64,000 bases of DNA from an uncultured Cytophagales bacterium. Lineage in GTDB: Bacteria; Bacteroidota; Bacteroidia; Cytophagales; Thermonemataceae. The stretch covers positions 1 to 64,000 of the forward strand of contig CALEMF010000105.1 of assembly GCA_937911505.1 (NCBI GenBank), in the 5' to 3' direction. The notes below the pieces were generated by a model, which was given only the letters and a program-made list of their open reading frames with translations, searched no databases and was not told the DNA's origin. The translations under genes were made by a program, and so were the position numbers. Shown here in pieces: positions 1 to 8,729 of the stretch. The first letter of the stretch is position 1, and each line of letters begins with the position of its first letter.

Positions 1-135
1 TGGAGTTCAGCGAAGCTAACCGAGCCTGCGAGCTCGACGCAGTCAAAAAATGAACAAAAGGTAAGTCGAGGCATAAACAATAAAAATTTCACGACATGTT
101 AATTATACAGAATTTAATCCTTAAATATTCTCTAA
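1..135 (+). repeat. Repeat tail shared with 21078-21237
   Basis: The first 135 bases match the segment 21078-21237 closely. Both open with TGGAGTTCAGCGAAGCTAAC, carry GAGCTC-rich units, pass through AAAAATGAAC and a GCATAA segment, and end with an ATGTTAxTTATACAGAA block followed by a CTCTAA motif shortly before a plus-strand gene. The copy at 21 kb is the right arm of a large inverted repeat, so the window edge probably cuts such an element in half. The conserved GTTA near position 100 resembles the right-hand core of the other cassette-junction repeats, but no left arm is visible. Confidence 0.75.
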
Positions 136-159
136 ATTACAAGTTAAAAAATCACGCAA

Positions 160-954
160 ATGGAAGCAAAATACGATAAAATTGGCGCCAATTACAATCT
201 AACTCGAAAAGCAGACAAGTACCTGACCCAGCAATTAATTCATCATTTACAGCCAACCAAAAGTGGCAAATACCTGGACATTGGTTGTGGAACAGGCAAC
301 TATACAAATGCGCTTCAGAAAAATGGATTTGATTTCATTGGGGTCGATCCATCAGCACTCATGCTGGAAAAAGCACGGATCAAAAATGACAAGATTTATT
401 GGAAAATCGGTTCTGCAGAGAATATAGGCCTTCCTGAAAACCACGTGGACGGAATAATCGGCTCTTTGACGATCCACCACTGGACTGATTTGACAATAGG
501 ATTTTCAGAGATGCGTAAAGTCTTGAAACCGAACGGTAGAATTGTGATTTTCACCTCAACGCCTAAACAGATGAAAGGTTATTGGCTGAATCATTACTTT
601 CCGAAAATGCTCTCTGCTTCGATTGTTCAAATGCCAAGTTTGGAAAAAGTAAAAGCCGCTATGGAGGACAGCGGAATAACGTTTCTAGGAACAGATAAGT
701 ATTTTGTAAAACCCGATTTAGAAGACCAATTTCTATACTGTGGAAAACAAAATCCAGCATTGTACTTTGACGAACAGATAAGACGTGGCATCTCTTCTTT
801 CTCATCCTTGGCCAATAAAACAGAAGTAGAAAAAGGTTTATCGGAACTCAGAAAAGACATCGAGAGCGGAAAGATTAACGCTGTCATTCAATCCTATGAA
901 AACGACTTTGGAGACTATTTGTACATCATTGGAAAAAAGCCATCAGATAACTAG
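160..954 (+). CDS. Class I SAM-dependent methyltransferase
   Basis: 264-residue soluble protein with a Rossmann methyltransferase fold. Motif I, YLDIGCGTGNY, lies at residues 38-48 and binds S-adenosylmethionine. An acidic residue follows in FIGVDPS, and a motif IV-like region reads GIIGSLTIHHW. The layout is that of Methyltransf_11/25 small-molecule methyltransferases; the substrate cannot be read from sequence. ATG 160 is the first start and gives the usual N-terminal YDKIGANYN motif. The gene stands alone on the plus strand behind a repeat tail and is convergent with the minus-strand host genes after it, so it may be the last gene of another cassette segment that begins outside the window. 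Confidence 0.85.
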   Translation: MEAKYDKIGANYNLTRKADKYLTQQLIHHLQPTKSGKYLDIGCGTGNYTNALQKNGFDFIGVDPSALMLEKARIKNDKIYWKIGSAENIGLPENHVDGIIGSLTIHHWTDLTIGFSEMRKVLKPNGRIVIFTSTPKQMKGYWLNHYFPKMLSASIVQMPSLEKVKAAMEDSGITFLGTDKYFVKPDLEDQFLYCGKQNPALYFDEQIRRGISSFSSLANKTEVEKGLSELRKDIESGKINAVIQSYENDFGDYLYIIGKKPSDN

Positions 955-1056
955 GACTATCCGTAACGCCAGGCAGTAGGATATATAAAGGAATTCTAAA
1001 AATTAGAAAATAAATCTCACTGCATATGTATAATCATTAAAACTGTCGTAAGAAAC

Positions 1057-2007
1057 TCAATCAATCGGAATTTGTACAGTAATATTACCTACTTGGTGTG
1101 AGCTGGAGCCTTCTACTTGGCTCGTTCTAAACTTCTGAGAAAATGCCACAGACCAATCTTTATACTTCAGCGCTACCCCTATTTGGCTTTCGAGGTAAAA
1201 CCTGTTGATTTCCTCGGACGATAAGCGATAGCCTCTGGATATGCCTCGTTCGTATCGTTGCCTATCCCAAAAGCCTCCTTCTAAATAAGCATTGTATACT
1301 GTATAGCCTCCATTAGTACGTTGAAAGAAGGAAAAATCAAACTTGCTGCGCTTAAAAAGGGGTAAACGAGACCTTACGCCTAAATTGAATTGATTGATCA
1401 GGCTCCCTACAGCACCGCCTACCAAGCCCCGCGTTTCTACAAATTTTCGCTTCAAAAGGCGTGTCTCATAAAAGAGGTGATAGTTGATAATAGGATAGTT
1501 ATCTATTTGCCAATCCCAGCCATTCGGTCGAGGGTCGTTGGTCAGTTCGTGAAACCAAATTTGTGTCTCTTCCGCAAGGCTCCACGGCCCTAATACGCCT
1601 AGCAAAAAACCACTCCGTATCTTCGTGTTCTTTTCTGGATGTTGAGAGTAAGCCTCATGAGAGACAAAGAGTCCTCCAGCATAAGGCCAATCTCCCTCTT
1701 CTAAGCGATCTTTCTCTATATTCTCAGGGGTAAACATCGCTTGGCTTAGCCCCCAACTGTACCGAATCGCCTTATCCTCCTTATACTTGATCAACAAATT
1801 ATCTGGGAAACGATTGCGGTCATTTTCTTTCGTATAGTTAATGGCCATTCGTAGGCCATTGGTATAGTAGCGATCTGTACGGTTACCAATCGAAAAAAAG
1901 TCATTATCTACGTATAGCTCCAAGGTAGTAGCAGGCTTTTGAGCGAGTAAAGAATGGCTAAGGCATATACATAGATAGCAAAGCAATAATTCAAGTATTA
2001 TAATCAT
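1057..2007 (-). CDS. LpxR-like lipid A deacylase family outer-membrane protein (DUF2219)
   Basis: 316 residues with an N-terminal signal peptide (hydrophobic start, cleavage near LLAQKPA). The mature protein opens with LYVDNDFFSIGNRTDRYYTN, the ND...TDxYYTNG signature of LpxR/DUF2219 proteins, followed by DWPYAGG. Known members are outer-membrane beta-barrels that remove the 3'-acyloxyacyl group of lipid A. Alternating aromatic strands and a length near 300 residues fit the family. It is the last gene of the minus-strand run, 54 bases after the DUF2147 gene and separated from it by a hairpin. Activity on lipid A is inferred from the family only. Confidence 0.8.
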   Translation of the reverse strand: MIIILELLLCYLCICLSHSLLAQKPATTLELYVDNDFFSIGNRTDRYYTNGLRMAINYTKENDRNRFPDNLLIKYKEDKAIRYSWGLSQAMFTPENIEKDRLEEGDWPYAGGLFVSHEAYSQHPEKNTKIRSGFLLGVLGPWSLAEETQIWFHELTNDPRPNGWDWQIDNYPIINYHLFYETRLLKRKFVETRGLVGGAVGSLINQFNLGVRSRLPLFKRSKFDFSFFQRTNGGYTVYNAYLEGGFWDRQRYERGISRGYRLSSEEINRFYLESQIGVALKYKDWSVAFSQKFRTSQVEGSSSHQVGNITVQIPID

Positions 2008-2025
2008 AGCAGGATACTTTATAAG

Positions 2026-2052
2026 GCCCTCCTAGCTGGCGTACAGGAGGGC
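2026..2052 (-). terminator. Perfect 8-bp hairpin between DUF2147 and LpxR-like genes
   Basis: GCCCTCCT (2026-2033) pairs perfectly with AGGAGGGC (2045-2052) around an 11-base loop. It sits between the stop of the DUF2147 gene and the start of the LpxR-like gene. There is no clear T-run on the minus strand after the stem, so it may be a weak terminator, an attenuator or an RNA-stability hairpin rather than a strong intrinsic terminator. Confidence 0.45.
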
Positions 2053-2060
2053 ACTTCTTG

Positions 2061-2444
2061 TTAAGGGGCTTGTTTCTTCCAAATAAAAGTTTTGCTCATG
2101 AGCATTTTACGCCCTACTATTTTGAGCGTTTGTGCGTCTACAAGGGTGAGTGTCGCTTTTACATTCATCCCGTTGGTTGCTTTCAGTGTACTCGTTAAGG
2201 CTTCTTTATCCTCGTCGTATACAATTTTATCAAGCAGTAAGTGGTCGACCTTTTCCTCATCGGCTGACTCGATAATCTTTCCGTACCAATGGCCATTTTT
2301 GGCCTTGTAGATTTTAATGACAGACTTGTCTACTTCTTCTGCATACCACTTTCCAGCAATTTTCTCTGCACTTTGTGCGAAGGTAGCAGCACTTATTAGC
2401 ATACCTACCATTAGTAACGCACTTACTTTTACTCTCTTTTTCAT
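2061..2444 (-). CDS. DUF2147 family secreted protein
   Basis: 127 residues with a clear signal peptide (MKKRVKVSALLMVGML, cleavage after TFAQ). The mature part starts IAGKWYAEEVDKSVIKIYK and includes HWYGKI, matching the DUF2147 pattern: a small lipocalin-like periplasmic or exported domain of unknown function. The start follows the last permease gene by 35 bases, so it may be read through from the efflux operon. No catalytic motif is visible. Confidence 0.75.
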   Translation of the reverse strand: MKKRVKVSALLMVGMLISAATFAQSAEKIAGKWYAEEVDKSVIKIYKAKNGHWYGKIIESADEEKVDHLLLDKIVYDEDKEALTSTLKATNGMNVKATLTLVDAQTLKIVGRKMLMSKTFIWKKQAP

Positions 2445-2479
2445 AAGCTATTTATTTAAAACGTTGATTTAAAATAGTA

Positions 2480-3601
2480 CTAACTAGTTTTCTTATAATT
2501 AATGATAGCCCAAGTATTAAACAGGAGGGCAAAGCCTGTCATAATCAAGAAATGATTTTGTATATCCTTAAAACCACTTCCTTTCATCACAATCATACGC
2601 ATTACCTCTATAAAGTAGGTAACGGGATTGGCATACGCAAACACCTTTGCCCATTCTGGCATACTCTCTATGGGTGTAAACAGGCCGCTCATTAATATGA
2701 AAATCATCATAAAAAAGAAGGAAAGTGACATCGCTTGTTGCTGTGAAGTAGAATAGGTAGATACCAGCAGCCCTACACCCAAGATGGCTACTAAGAAAAG
2801 GCTCAAAAAGGCGTACAACGTAAGTATACTACCGGCTGGCACAAGATCGTATACCAAACGCGCAATCAAGAAGAAACCAAGGCTAAAAACAAATATACCG
2901 ATCGTCCAAAAAGGAATCAGCTTTCCTAAAATGAAATGATGCTTTTTAATAGGTGTTACGTTGATTTGCTCAATAGTGCCCACTTCTTTCTCCTTTACAA
3001 TATTCAAGGCGCACATATAGGCCCCGATCATCGTAACGAGTAATACCAAAATACCCGGCACCATAAAGAACTGATAATTGAGGAAAGGATTAAACCAATT
3101 GAGGTTGTTAATATCAATCAGAGGGGTTTGGTTGAGCCCTTGAGGCGTTATCCAATCGGCTTTAATATCTCCGTTAAAATCCTGAATAATGCTCCCTAAG
3201 TAGCTTCCACCCACAGTTGCCTTCGTACCGTTAATGGCATTGACAGCAATGAGTAGACTTTGCTGGTTTTCTCTTACCAAGTTTCTTTCAAAGTCCTGTG
3301 GAATTTCCAAGATCAAGTCTGCCTCGTCGCTTTCTAGCTGCTCAAAAGAATTCCTGTAAGAACTCCCAAAATCAGTGAGTACAAAGTAGCCAGAAGAGCG
3401 GATTTTAGAAACCAGTTCTTGCGAATAGGGAGAGCGATCGTGGTCTACAATGGCAATATTGACATTCTTTATCTCAAAGTCGGCTGCTAAGGGCATCACC
3501 AACAACTGAATCAACGGCATGGCCAATATCATACGCAAGATGATCGTATCCCGAAAAATCTGCTTATATTCCTTTTCTAATAAAAATTTTAAAGTTCTCA
3601 T
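2480..3601 (-). CDS. ABC-2 type transporter permease (YbhS/YbhR-like), second subunit
   Basis: 373 residues. One membrane helix near residues 20-40 is followed by a large extracytoplasmic domain (about 45-175) and five C-terminal helices, with the conserved VKEKEVGTIEQINVTPI loop (about 203-222) of ABC-2 permeases. Its ATG overlaps the stop of the upstream permease by four bases (ATGA), showing translational coupling. With its paralogue it should form the membrane pore of a heterodimeric exporter powered by the two ATPases upstream. The architecture matches YbhS/YbhR drug or cation efflux permeases; the real substrate is unknown. Confidence 0.88.
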   Translation of the reverse strand: MRTLKFLLEKEYKQIFRDTIILRMILAMPLIQLLVMPLAADFEIKNVNIAIVDHDRSPYSQELVSKIRSSGYFVLTDFGSSYRNSFEQLESDEADLILEIPQDFERNLVRENQQSLLIAVNAINGTKATVGGSYLGSIIQDFNGDIKADWITPQGLNQTPLIDINNLNWFNPFLNYQFFMVPGILVLLVTMIGAYMCALNIVKEKEVGTIEQINVTPIKKHHFILGKLIPFWTIGIFVFSLGFFLIARLVYDLVPAGSILTLYAFLSLFLVAILGVGLLVSTYSTSQQQAMSLSFFFMMIFILMSGLFTPIESMPEWAKVFAYANPVTYFIEVMRMIVMKGSGFKDIQNHFLIMTGFALLFNTWAIINYKKTS

Positions 3602-4701
3602 GCTAAACGTATGTTAAATTTTTTGATACTGATCCCCAAGAGCACTACGGTCATGCCTAATAAAATAAGGACTTCTTTCCATACAGCACTAAAGCCCAAC
3701 CCTTTGATCATCACTGACTTCACGATGATGTAATACCACTTCGAAGGCACTATGTTCGCTACGGTCTGCAAAGCGATGGGCATATTCTCTAGCGGAAACA
3801 TAAAGCCTGTAAACATCATTGTAGGGAGTAACATGCCCATGAGCGAGAAGATCATCGCTTCTTGCTGGGTAGCCGTAGCATTGGAAATCAGTAAGCCTAA
3901 CGCCAAAGCGGTAATAATAAACAGTGTACTGGTGGCAACCAGCAACAGTAGGCTCCCTTTTACAGGTAAGTCAAGCAGGTAGACACTTAGCAACAGAATA
4001 ATCCCTAGGTTAATCAACGAAAGCAGTAAATAAGGCAACGCCTTTGAAATGATTACCAATAAAGGGTTGAATGGAGATACCAGAAGCACCTCCATCGTCC
4101 CCTTTTCCTTCTCCTTTACAATCGATACAGAGGTCATTAATACACATACTAATAATAGCACAAGTGCCATTACCCCAGGTACATAATTGGTGGTACCTTT
4201 TAATTCGGGGTTGTAGAGCATTCTGGTTTCTGTACGAATTTGTAAAGTCGGCTGGCTGTTTATCAAGCTGGCTTGATAATCTTTAATGATATTCGTAGCA
4301 TAGTTCGTAAGTGTAGTAGCTGTATTGGGATCAGAAGCGTCGGCAATGATCTGTATTTGTGCCTCGTTCTGATGGGTCAAGTCGTCGTAGAAATCATTCG
4401 GAAAAATGATGGCTAGCTTGACGTCTCCTGCTTTAAAGGCTTGTTCAATTTGCTGATGACTCATCAGCGCCTTTTTAATCGTAAAGTTATTACTTGCTTC
4501 GATTTTTCGGATAATCTGTTGGCTAGCATCATCTTTTGCGTAGTCACAAATAACAATCTTTGAATCTTTGATCTCGTTGGTCAGTGCAAACCCAAATAAG
4601 ATAATTTGTACAATTGGTAACCCAAATAACAAGAGTAAAGTCTTTTGGTCTCTAAAAACATGGTAAAATTCTTTCCTAACAAATGCTCTAAACTGTTTCA
4701 T
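3598..4701 (-). CDS. ABC-2 type transporter permease (YbhS/YbhR-like), first subunit
   Basis: 367 residues, homologous to the following gene. An N-terminal helix (about 22-42) is followed by a periplasmic domain, then the cytoplasmic loop SIVKEKEKGTMEVLLVSPFN typical of ABC-2 permeases, and five further helices to the C-terminus. Transcribed directly after the second ATPase gene with an 18-base gap, and overlapping the next permease by four bases. Together these genes form a complete type I secretion-like efflux module spanning inner membrane, adaptor and outer-membrane channel. Confidence 0.88.
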   Translation of the reverse strand: MKQFRAFVRKEFYHVFRDQKTLLLLFGLPIVQIILFGFALTNEIKDSKIVICDYAKDDASQQIIRKIEASNNFTIKKALMSHQQIEQAFKAGDVKLAIIFPNDFYDDLTHQNEAQIQIIADASDPNTATTLTNYATNIIKDYQASLINSQPTLQIRTETRMLYNPELKGTTNYVPGVMALVLLLVCVLMTSVSIVKEKEKGTMEVLLVSPFNPLLVIISKALPYLLLSLINLGIILLLSVYLLDLPVKGSLLLLVATSTLFIITALALGLLISNATATQQEAMIFSLMGMLLPTMMFTGFMFPLENMPIALQTVANIVPSKWYYIIVKSVMIKGLGFSAVWKEVLILLGMTVVLLGISIKKFNIRLA

Positions 4702-4718
4702 GGTTATAGTTGGTTAAA

Positions 4719-5462
4719 TTAATCGCCGCGCTGTGCGCCTCTAGCGAGTTCAAAGAATACATCATCCATAGAGGTAGTATTAAATTGCTGCTTTAAAGTA
4801 ATGGGCGCGTCAAGTGCTTTGATCTTGCCATCTACCATCATAGAAATTCTATTACAATACTCGGCCTCATCCATATAGTGGGTGGTTACAAATACGGTAA
4901 TCCCCTCGTCGGATGCAGCATAAATCAAGTCCCAAAACTGCCTGCGGGTGACGGGGTCTACCCCTCCTGTAGGCTCATCTAAGAATACAATTTTAGGATC
5001 GTGGAAGATCGCCACTGAAAAAGCCAGCTTCTGCTTCCAGCCTAAGGGTAAAGAGCCCACTAGTTTATGACCGTGCGAGGCGAGTCCTAGCTGGTTGATC
5101 AATGCCTCGCTTTTCTCTTTAATTTGTCGGTCTGATAAGCCGTAAATTCCTCCAAAAAAACGAATATTTTCTAGTACGGTAAGGTCTTCGTATAGCGAGA
5201 ACTTCTGGCTCATATAGCCGATGTTCTTCTTGATTTTCTCTGTTTCTTTATACACATCAAAACCAGCAATGGTAGCCTCTCCAGAAGAAGGCGTAGAAAG
5301 ACCACATAGCATCCGCATAGCGGTGGTTTTGCCAGCACCATTGGCGCCTAAGAAGCCAAATATCTCTCCTTTATACACATCAAAGGTAATTTGGTCAGCG
5401 GCTACAAAGTCGCCGAAGCGCTTGGTCAGTTGGTGGGTTGAGATAACTACTTCGTCGGTCAT
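4719..5462 (-). CDS. ABC transporter ATP-binding protein, catalytically complete NBD (YbhF C-terminal half-like)
   Basis: 247 residues from ATG 5462, chosen because it overlaps the stop of the previous ATPase by four bases (ATGA); an ATG at 5489 would add nine residues. Walker A GANGAGKT (39-46), a Q-loop with MSQKFSLY (Gln 86), Walker B IVFLDE with the catalytic Glu (163) and the switch His in TTHYMDE (195) are all present. The signature motif is degenerate: LPLGW (138-142) in place of LSGGQ. In E. coli YbhF the two NBDs are fused; here they are separate genes, and the partner upstream carries the complementary set of intact and lost motifs. Confidence 0.9.
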   Translation of the reverse strand: MTDEVVISTHQLTKRFGDFVAADQITFDVYKGEIFGFLGANGAGKTTAMRMLCGLSTPSSGEATIAGFDVYKETEKIKKNIGYMSQKFSLYEDLTVLENIRFFGGIYGLSDRQIKEKSEALINQLGLASHGHKLVGSLPLGWKQKLAFSVAIFHDPKIVFLDEPTGGVDPVTRRQFWDLIYAASDEGITVFVTTHYMDEAEYCNRISMMVDGKIKALDAPITLKQQFNTTSMDDVFFELARGAQRGD

Positions 5463-6376
5463 GAGGCTTGCATTAATTTGATAAAACAATCTTCGATAGT
5501 GGGCTTCGTAGGGGAAAGCTGTACTTCTGCATGTTGCTCCTTTAACGAAGCAAGCAAATTTTCAGTCGTCTGTTCCCCTTCTTCGGTAAGGGTAATGTGA
5601 TGGTATTCGCCAAAAGCGTAACAAGTAGCTACCAGCGAAGAGCTTCTTAAATCTTGTAGTAATTGGCTCATATTACCCGCTTTGATCGCGTACAGCTTCT
5701 CAGGGAACTGCTCGATGATCCCCTGTGGTGTATCAATCGACAGAATAGCGCCTGCTTGAATAAGTGCGATGCGTTCACACAAGGTAGCTTCATCCATGTA
5801 GGGCGTAGAAACGAGGATGGTAATGCCTTGTACTTTCAGTCGCTTTAGCATCTCCCAAAATTCTTTCCGCGATACGGTATCTACCCCAGTGGTAGGCTCA
5901 TCTAAAAAGAGAACGGTTGGGCGATGAATCAGCGCACAGCAAAGCGCCAGCTTTTGCTTCATACCTCCAGAGAGATTTCCTGCTCGCCTTTTCTTAAAAG
6001 GCTCAATTTGTACGTATATTTCTTTGATCAAGTCGTAATTTTCTTCAATAGAGCTGTTAAAAACAGTAGCGAAAAACTGTAGATTTTCTTCCACCGTCAG
6101 GTCTTGGTACAAGGAGAACTTGCCCGGCATGTAGCCTACTTGACTCCGAATTTTTTTGTAGTCTTTTACCACATCACAGCCATTCACTAGTGCAGTTCCT
6201 GTATCGGGTAAAAGTAGGGTGGTCAGTATCCTAAACAAGGTGGTTTTCCCTGCCCCATCGGGTCCAATGAGCCCGAAGAGTTCTCCTTCATTTACCGAAA
6301 AAGAAATATCCTCTACGGCTTTGGTTTGCCCTTTATTGTAGGTCTTTGTGATACGATCGAGTGTTACATCTGCCAT
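5459..6376 (-). CDS. ABC transporter ATP-binding protein with degenerate Q- and H-loops (YbhF N-terminal half-like)
   Basis: 305 residues. Walker A GPDGAGKT (38-45), signature LSGGM (135-139) and Walker B VLFLDE (155-160) are intact. The Q-loop glutamine position reads MPGKFSLY, and the switch histidine is proline in STPYMDEA (Pro 192). About 85 C-terminal residues after the NBD end in PTIEDCFIKLM. It follows the HlyD-like gene by 39 bases and overlaps the next ATPase by four. As partner of that ATPase it would supply the good signature for the catalytic site while its own nucleotide site is expected to hydrolyse poorly. Confidence 0.9.
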   Translation of the reverse strand: MADVTLDRITKTYNKGQTKAVEDISFSVNEGELFGLIGPDGAGKTTLFRILTTLLLPDTGTALVNGCDVVKDYKKIRSQVGYMPGKFSLYQDLTVEENLQFFATVFNSSIEENYDLIKEIYVQIEPFKKRRAGNLSGGMKQKLALCCALIHRPTVLFLDEPTTGVDTVSRKEFWEMLKRLKVQGITILVSTPYMDEATLCERIALIQAGAILSIDTPQGIIEQFPEKLYAIKAGNMSQLLQDLRSSSLVATCYAFGEYHHITLTEEGEQTTENLLASLKEQHAEVQLSPTKPTIEDCFIKLMQAS

Positions 6377-6415
6377 GGATTGCTATTTTTATCATTTTTG
6401 TTTTGGACAAGTACT

Positions 6416-7357
6416 TTAAAACTTTATTTCGCCATACATGCCTATTTTATAAGTACCATCGTTTTTCACTTTTACCTTCATAGCGTATACCCGATTGGCA
6501 CGTTCATCTTTTGTTTGAATATCTTTGGGTGTAAACTCTGCCTTGTCGCTTATCCAAGTTACTACCCCAGTTGTTTCTTTAAAGTCACCCTTTCCATTAT
6601 CAGTATACACCTTTACTTTTTGGTTAATTTTTACTTGTGGGAGTTGTGTTCCTGAGATATATACCCGAAGAATAATTTCTGATAAATCTGCTATTTTATA
6701 CAAGGCCTTCCCTTCTGAGGTCATTTCATTGGGTTCGGCATAGGTAACGAGTACTGTACCATCAATAGGATTGATAATTTCACAGCTCTCTATTTGGTCT
6801 TCAATCTGCTCTATCTGAGCCAATAAAGGCAAAGGATCATTTTTGAGTCCTGCTGCTTGCGTTTGTAAGGCAGAAACCTGCGCCGTTCTCTGCTGCTGTA
6901 TCACCTCTAGTTGTTTGGTAAGCTCATCTACTTGTGCATCTATATCGTCTAGCTGTTTTTCAGTAGCCGCTCCTCCTTCTACTAGTTGTTTGAAGCGTTT
7001 CTGTTCTTGTAATAAGTTCTCTAGTTTAATCTTGTTGGCTTCTTGCTGTCTTGTATAGAAGCTTGTCTGGGCAGCTATATTGGGTAAACGACTATCAATA
7101 GCAGCTATTTGTGCTCTCATTTGCTTCTTTCTTAAGTGTAGCTGAGTACTGTCTATGTAGCCTACTTGAGTACCTGCTTTTAGTTTTTGCCCTTCTTCTA
7201 TCTTGAGGGTTTTGATGATGCCATTGGCTTCTGCTGCAATGATGATTTCATCGGCTTCAAAAGCTCCTGAGGCGTCGAAGGTGTGTTCATTATCTTTGCA
7301 GGCACTGAAACAAAACACCAGACCCAAGAGCAATGTAATACTTTGTAAATTTTTCAT
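6416..7357 (-). CDS. HlyD/YbhG-like periplasmic adaptor lipoprotein
   Basis: 313 residues from ATG 7357, chosen because it begins a lipoprotein signal directly (MKNLQSITLLLGLVFCFSAC, lipobox with Cys 20); an ATG at 7387 overlaps the upstream stop and adds ten residues. The protein has a biotinyl-lipoyl half (ANGIIKTLKIEEGQKLKAG), a long coiled-coil hairpin (about 85-190), the second lipoyl half (INPIDGTVLVTYAEPNE) and a beta-barrel/membrane-proximal domain. It bridges the ABC permeases and the TolC-like channel. Gene order TolC-HlyD-ABC-ABC-permease-permease supports the role. Confidence 0.88.
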   Translation of the reverse strand: MKNLQSITLLLGLVFCFSACKDNEHTFDASGAFEADEIIIAAEANGIIKTLKIEEGQKLKAGTQVGYIDSTQLHLRKKQMRAQIAAIDSRLPNIAAQTSFYTRQQEANKIKLENLLQEQKRFKQLVEGGAATEKQLDDIDAQVDELTKQLEVIQQQRTAQVSALQTQAAGLKNDPLPLLAQIEQIEDQIESCEIINPIDGTVLVTYAEPNEMTSEGKALYKIADLSEIILRVYISGTQLPQVKINQKVKVYTDNGKGDFKETTGVVTWISDKAEFTPKDIQTKDERANRVYAMKVKVKNDGTYKIGMYGEIKF

Positions 7358-7386
7358 GGTTTTACTATTTAAGGGTTGATTATACA

Positions 7387-8664
7387 TTAATTTCCACGGG
7401 TAGTTTGGTACTGGTACTGTGCCATCAGTAGCTGCGTTTCGTGGAGCAATAAGTTCTGCCTTGCTTTATCGGCTGCATTTACATAAGAGAGGTAATCATT
7501 AGAAGTGATTGTACCTAGTGCCAATTGCTTTTGAGAAGTCTCTTTAATTTCTTCTCGTAGCTTTATGATTTCCTCATCCGATTGGATAAGGCGTTGGTAT
7601 TTATCGATCTCACTGCTTTGTTGTTGTAAAGTGATATTTGTATTAAGCAAGAAGGTCTCTCTTTGTGTCTCTATAATCTCTTGGTTGAGCGAAAGAATTT
7701 TTTGTTCCTTACTTTTCGTGTAGAGGTTCGCTACGTTCCATTGTAGTCGTATGCCACCAATGTAGTAAGCCTCAAACTCATTGCTCAGTAGGTTAAGCGC
7801 AGGTCTTCCGTAGCCTCCCTGAAAAAACAAGCTAAGGTTGGGCATATTCTTCGTGTTAATCATCTTATCTTGAATGTCAAGCGACCTCTTTTGAAGTTCG
7901 TACAGTTGCAATTCCTTTCGCTGTATATCACCTGTCATCGTTACAGGCGCGGGTTTCTCTAGCTGTGTATTGGCTGGTAAGCTTTGCTTAATGAATAAAC
8001 CTAACATATCTAAGTAGCCCTGTCTTGTGGCGTTGAGATCAATAATTTTTTGCTCTGTAGCGAGCATTTCTGCTTCTAGTAAAGATAAGTTGGTAGGCAG
8101 CGCAGTGCCATTGTCGATTGCCGTTTTGGTATTGTCTATCCCAATCTCAATGTCTTTTTGGAGTAAGGCTGTCTGCTCAATTTGCGTATCTAAGAGTAAG
8201 GCGCCAAAGTAAATTTGATTAATACGCTCTCTTACTTTATAAAGCTCTACGGCTACTTGTTGCTCTTCTACTTCAGCATTGGCTTCAATGAGTTGCTTAT
8301 TCTGCTGTACAGTACGTAGGTTGGTAATAGGCTGTACTACTTCTCCATAAATTTTATATTGATCTTGGCTAATTGGCTCTATGTCGGCTTCTGGCAGCGC
8401 AAATGGGACTTCTGTTACGTCAGATTGATAAGTCGCTTGCCCAGCAATCGTTAGCTGAGGTAAGCTACCCTTGGCAGCATTACTAATAGAATATTGGGTT
8501 GATTTTTTAATAAGGTCTAGTTGCTTTACGAGTGGATAGTTCTCCTCAGCCATTGTGTAACAGTCCTCCAAACTGAGGGAAGATGGTTGCTGTGCTAGTA
8601 AGGTTGGTGTATAGCATACTGCCCATAAGAGCCAACACCAATGCGTCAATTTTATATTAATCAT
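7387..8664 (-). CDS. TolC family outer-membrane efflux protein
   Basis: 425 residues with a signal peptide ending near TLLAQQPSS. Two internally repeated halves with long helices are visible (LSLEDCYTMAEENYPLVKQL and the later LSLNQEII region), as expected for OEP/TolC proteins that trimerise into a barrel plus periplasmic alpha-tunnel. The stop codon overlaps an ATG of the adaptor frame by one base. It lies 65 bases downstream of the tetR gene and is the first structural gene of the efflux operon. Confidence 0.88.
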   Translation of the reverse strand: MINIKLTHWCWLLWAVCYTPTLLAQQPSSLSLEDCYTMAEENYPLVKQLDLIKKSTQYSISNAAKGSLPQLTIAGQATYQSDVTEVPFALPEADIEPISQDQYKIYGEVVQPITNLRTVQQNKQLIEANAEVEEQQVAVELYKVRERINQIYFGALLLDTQIEQTALLQKDIEIGIDNTKTAIDNGTALPTNLSLLEAEMLATEQKIIDLNATRQGYLDMLGLFIKQSLPANTQLEKPAPVTMTGDIQRKELQLYELQKRSLDIQDKMINTKNMPNLSLFFQGGYGRPALNLLSNEFEAYYIGGIRLQWNVANLYTKSKEQKILSLNQEIIETQRETFLLNTNITLQQQSSEIDKYQRLIQSDEEIIKLREEIKETSQKQLALGTITSNDYLSYVNAADKARQNLLLHETQLLMAQYQYQTTRGN

Positions 8665-8729
8665 TTCTTTTATTTTTTTGTTTTAAACATTTGATTAAAC
8701 CAACTCAAAAAAAAATTTTATATTCTACT

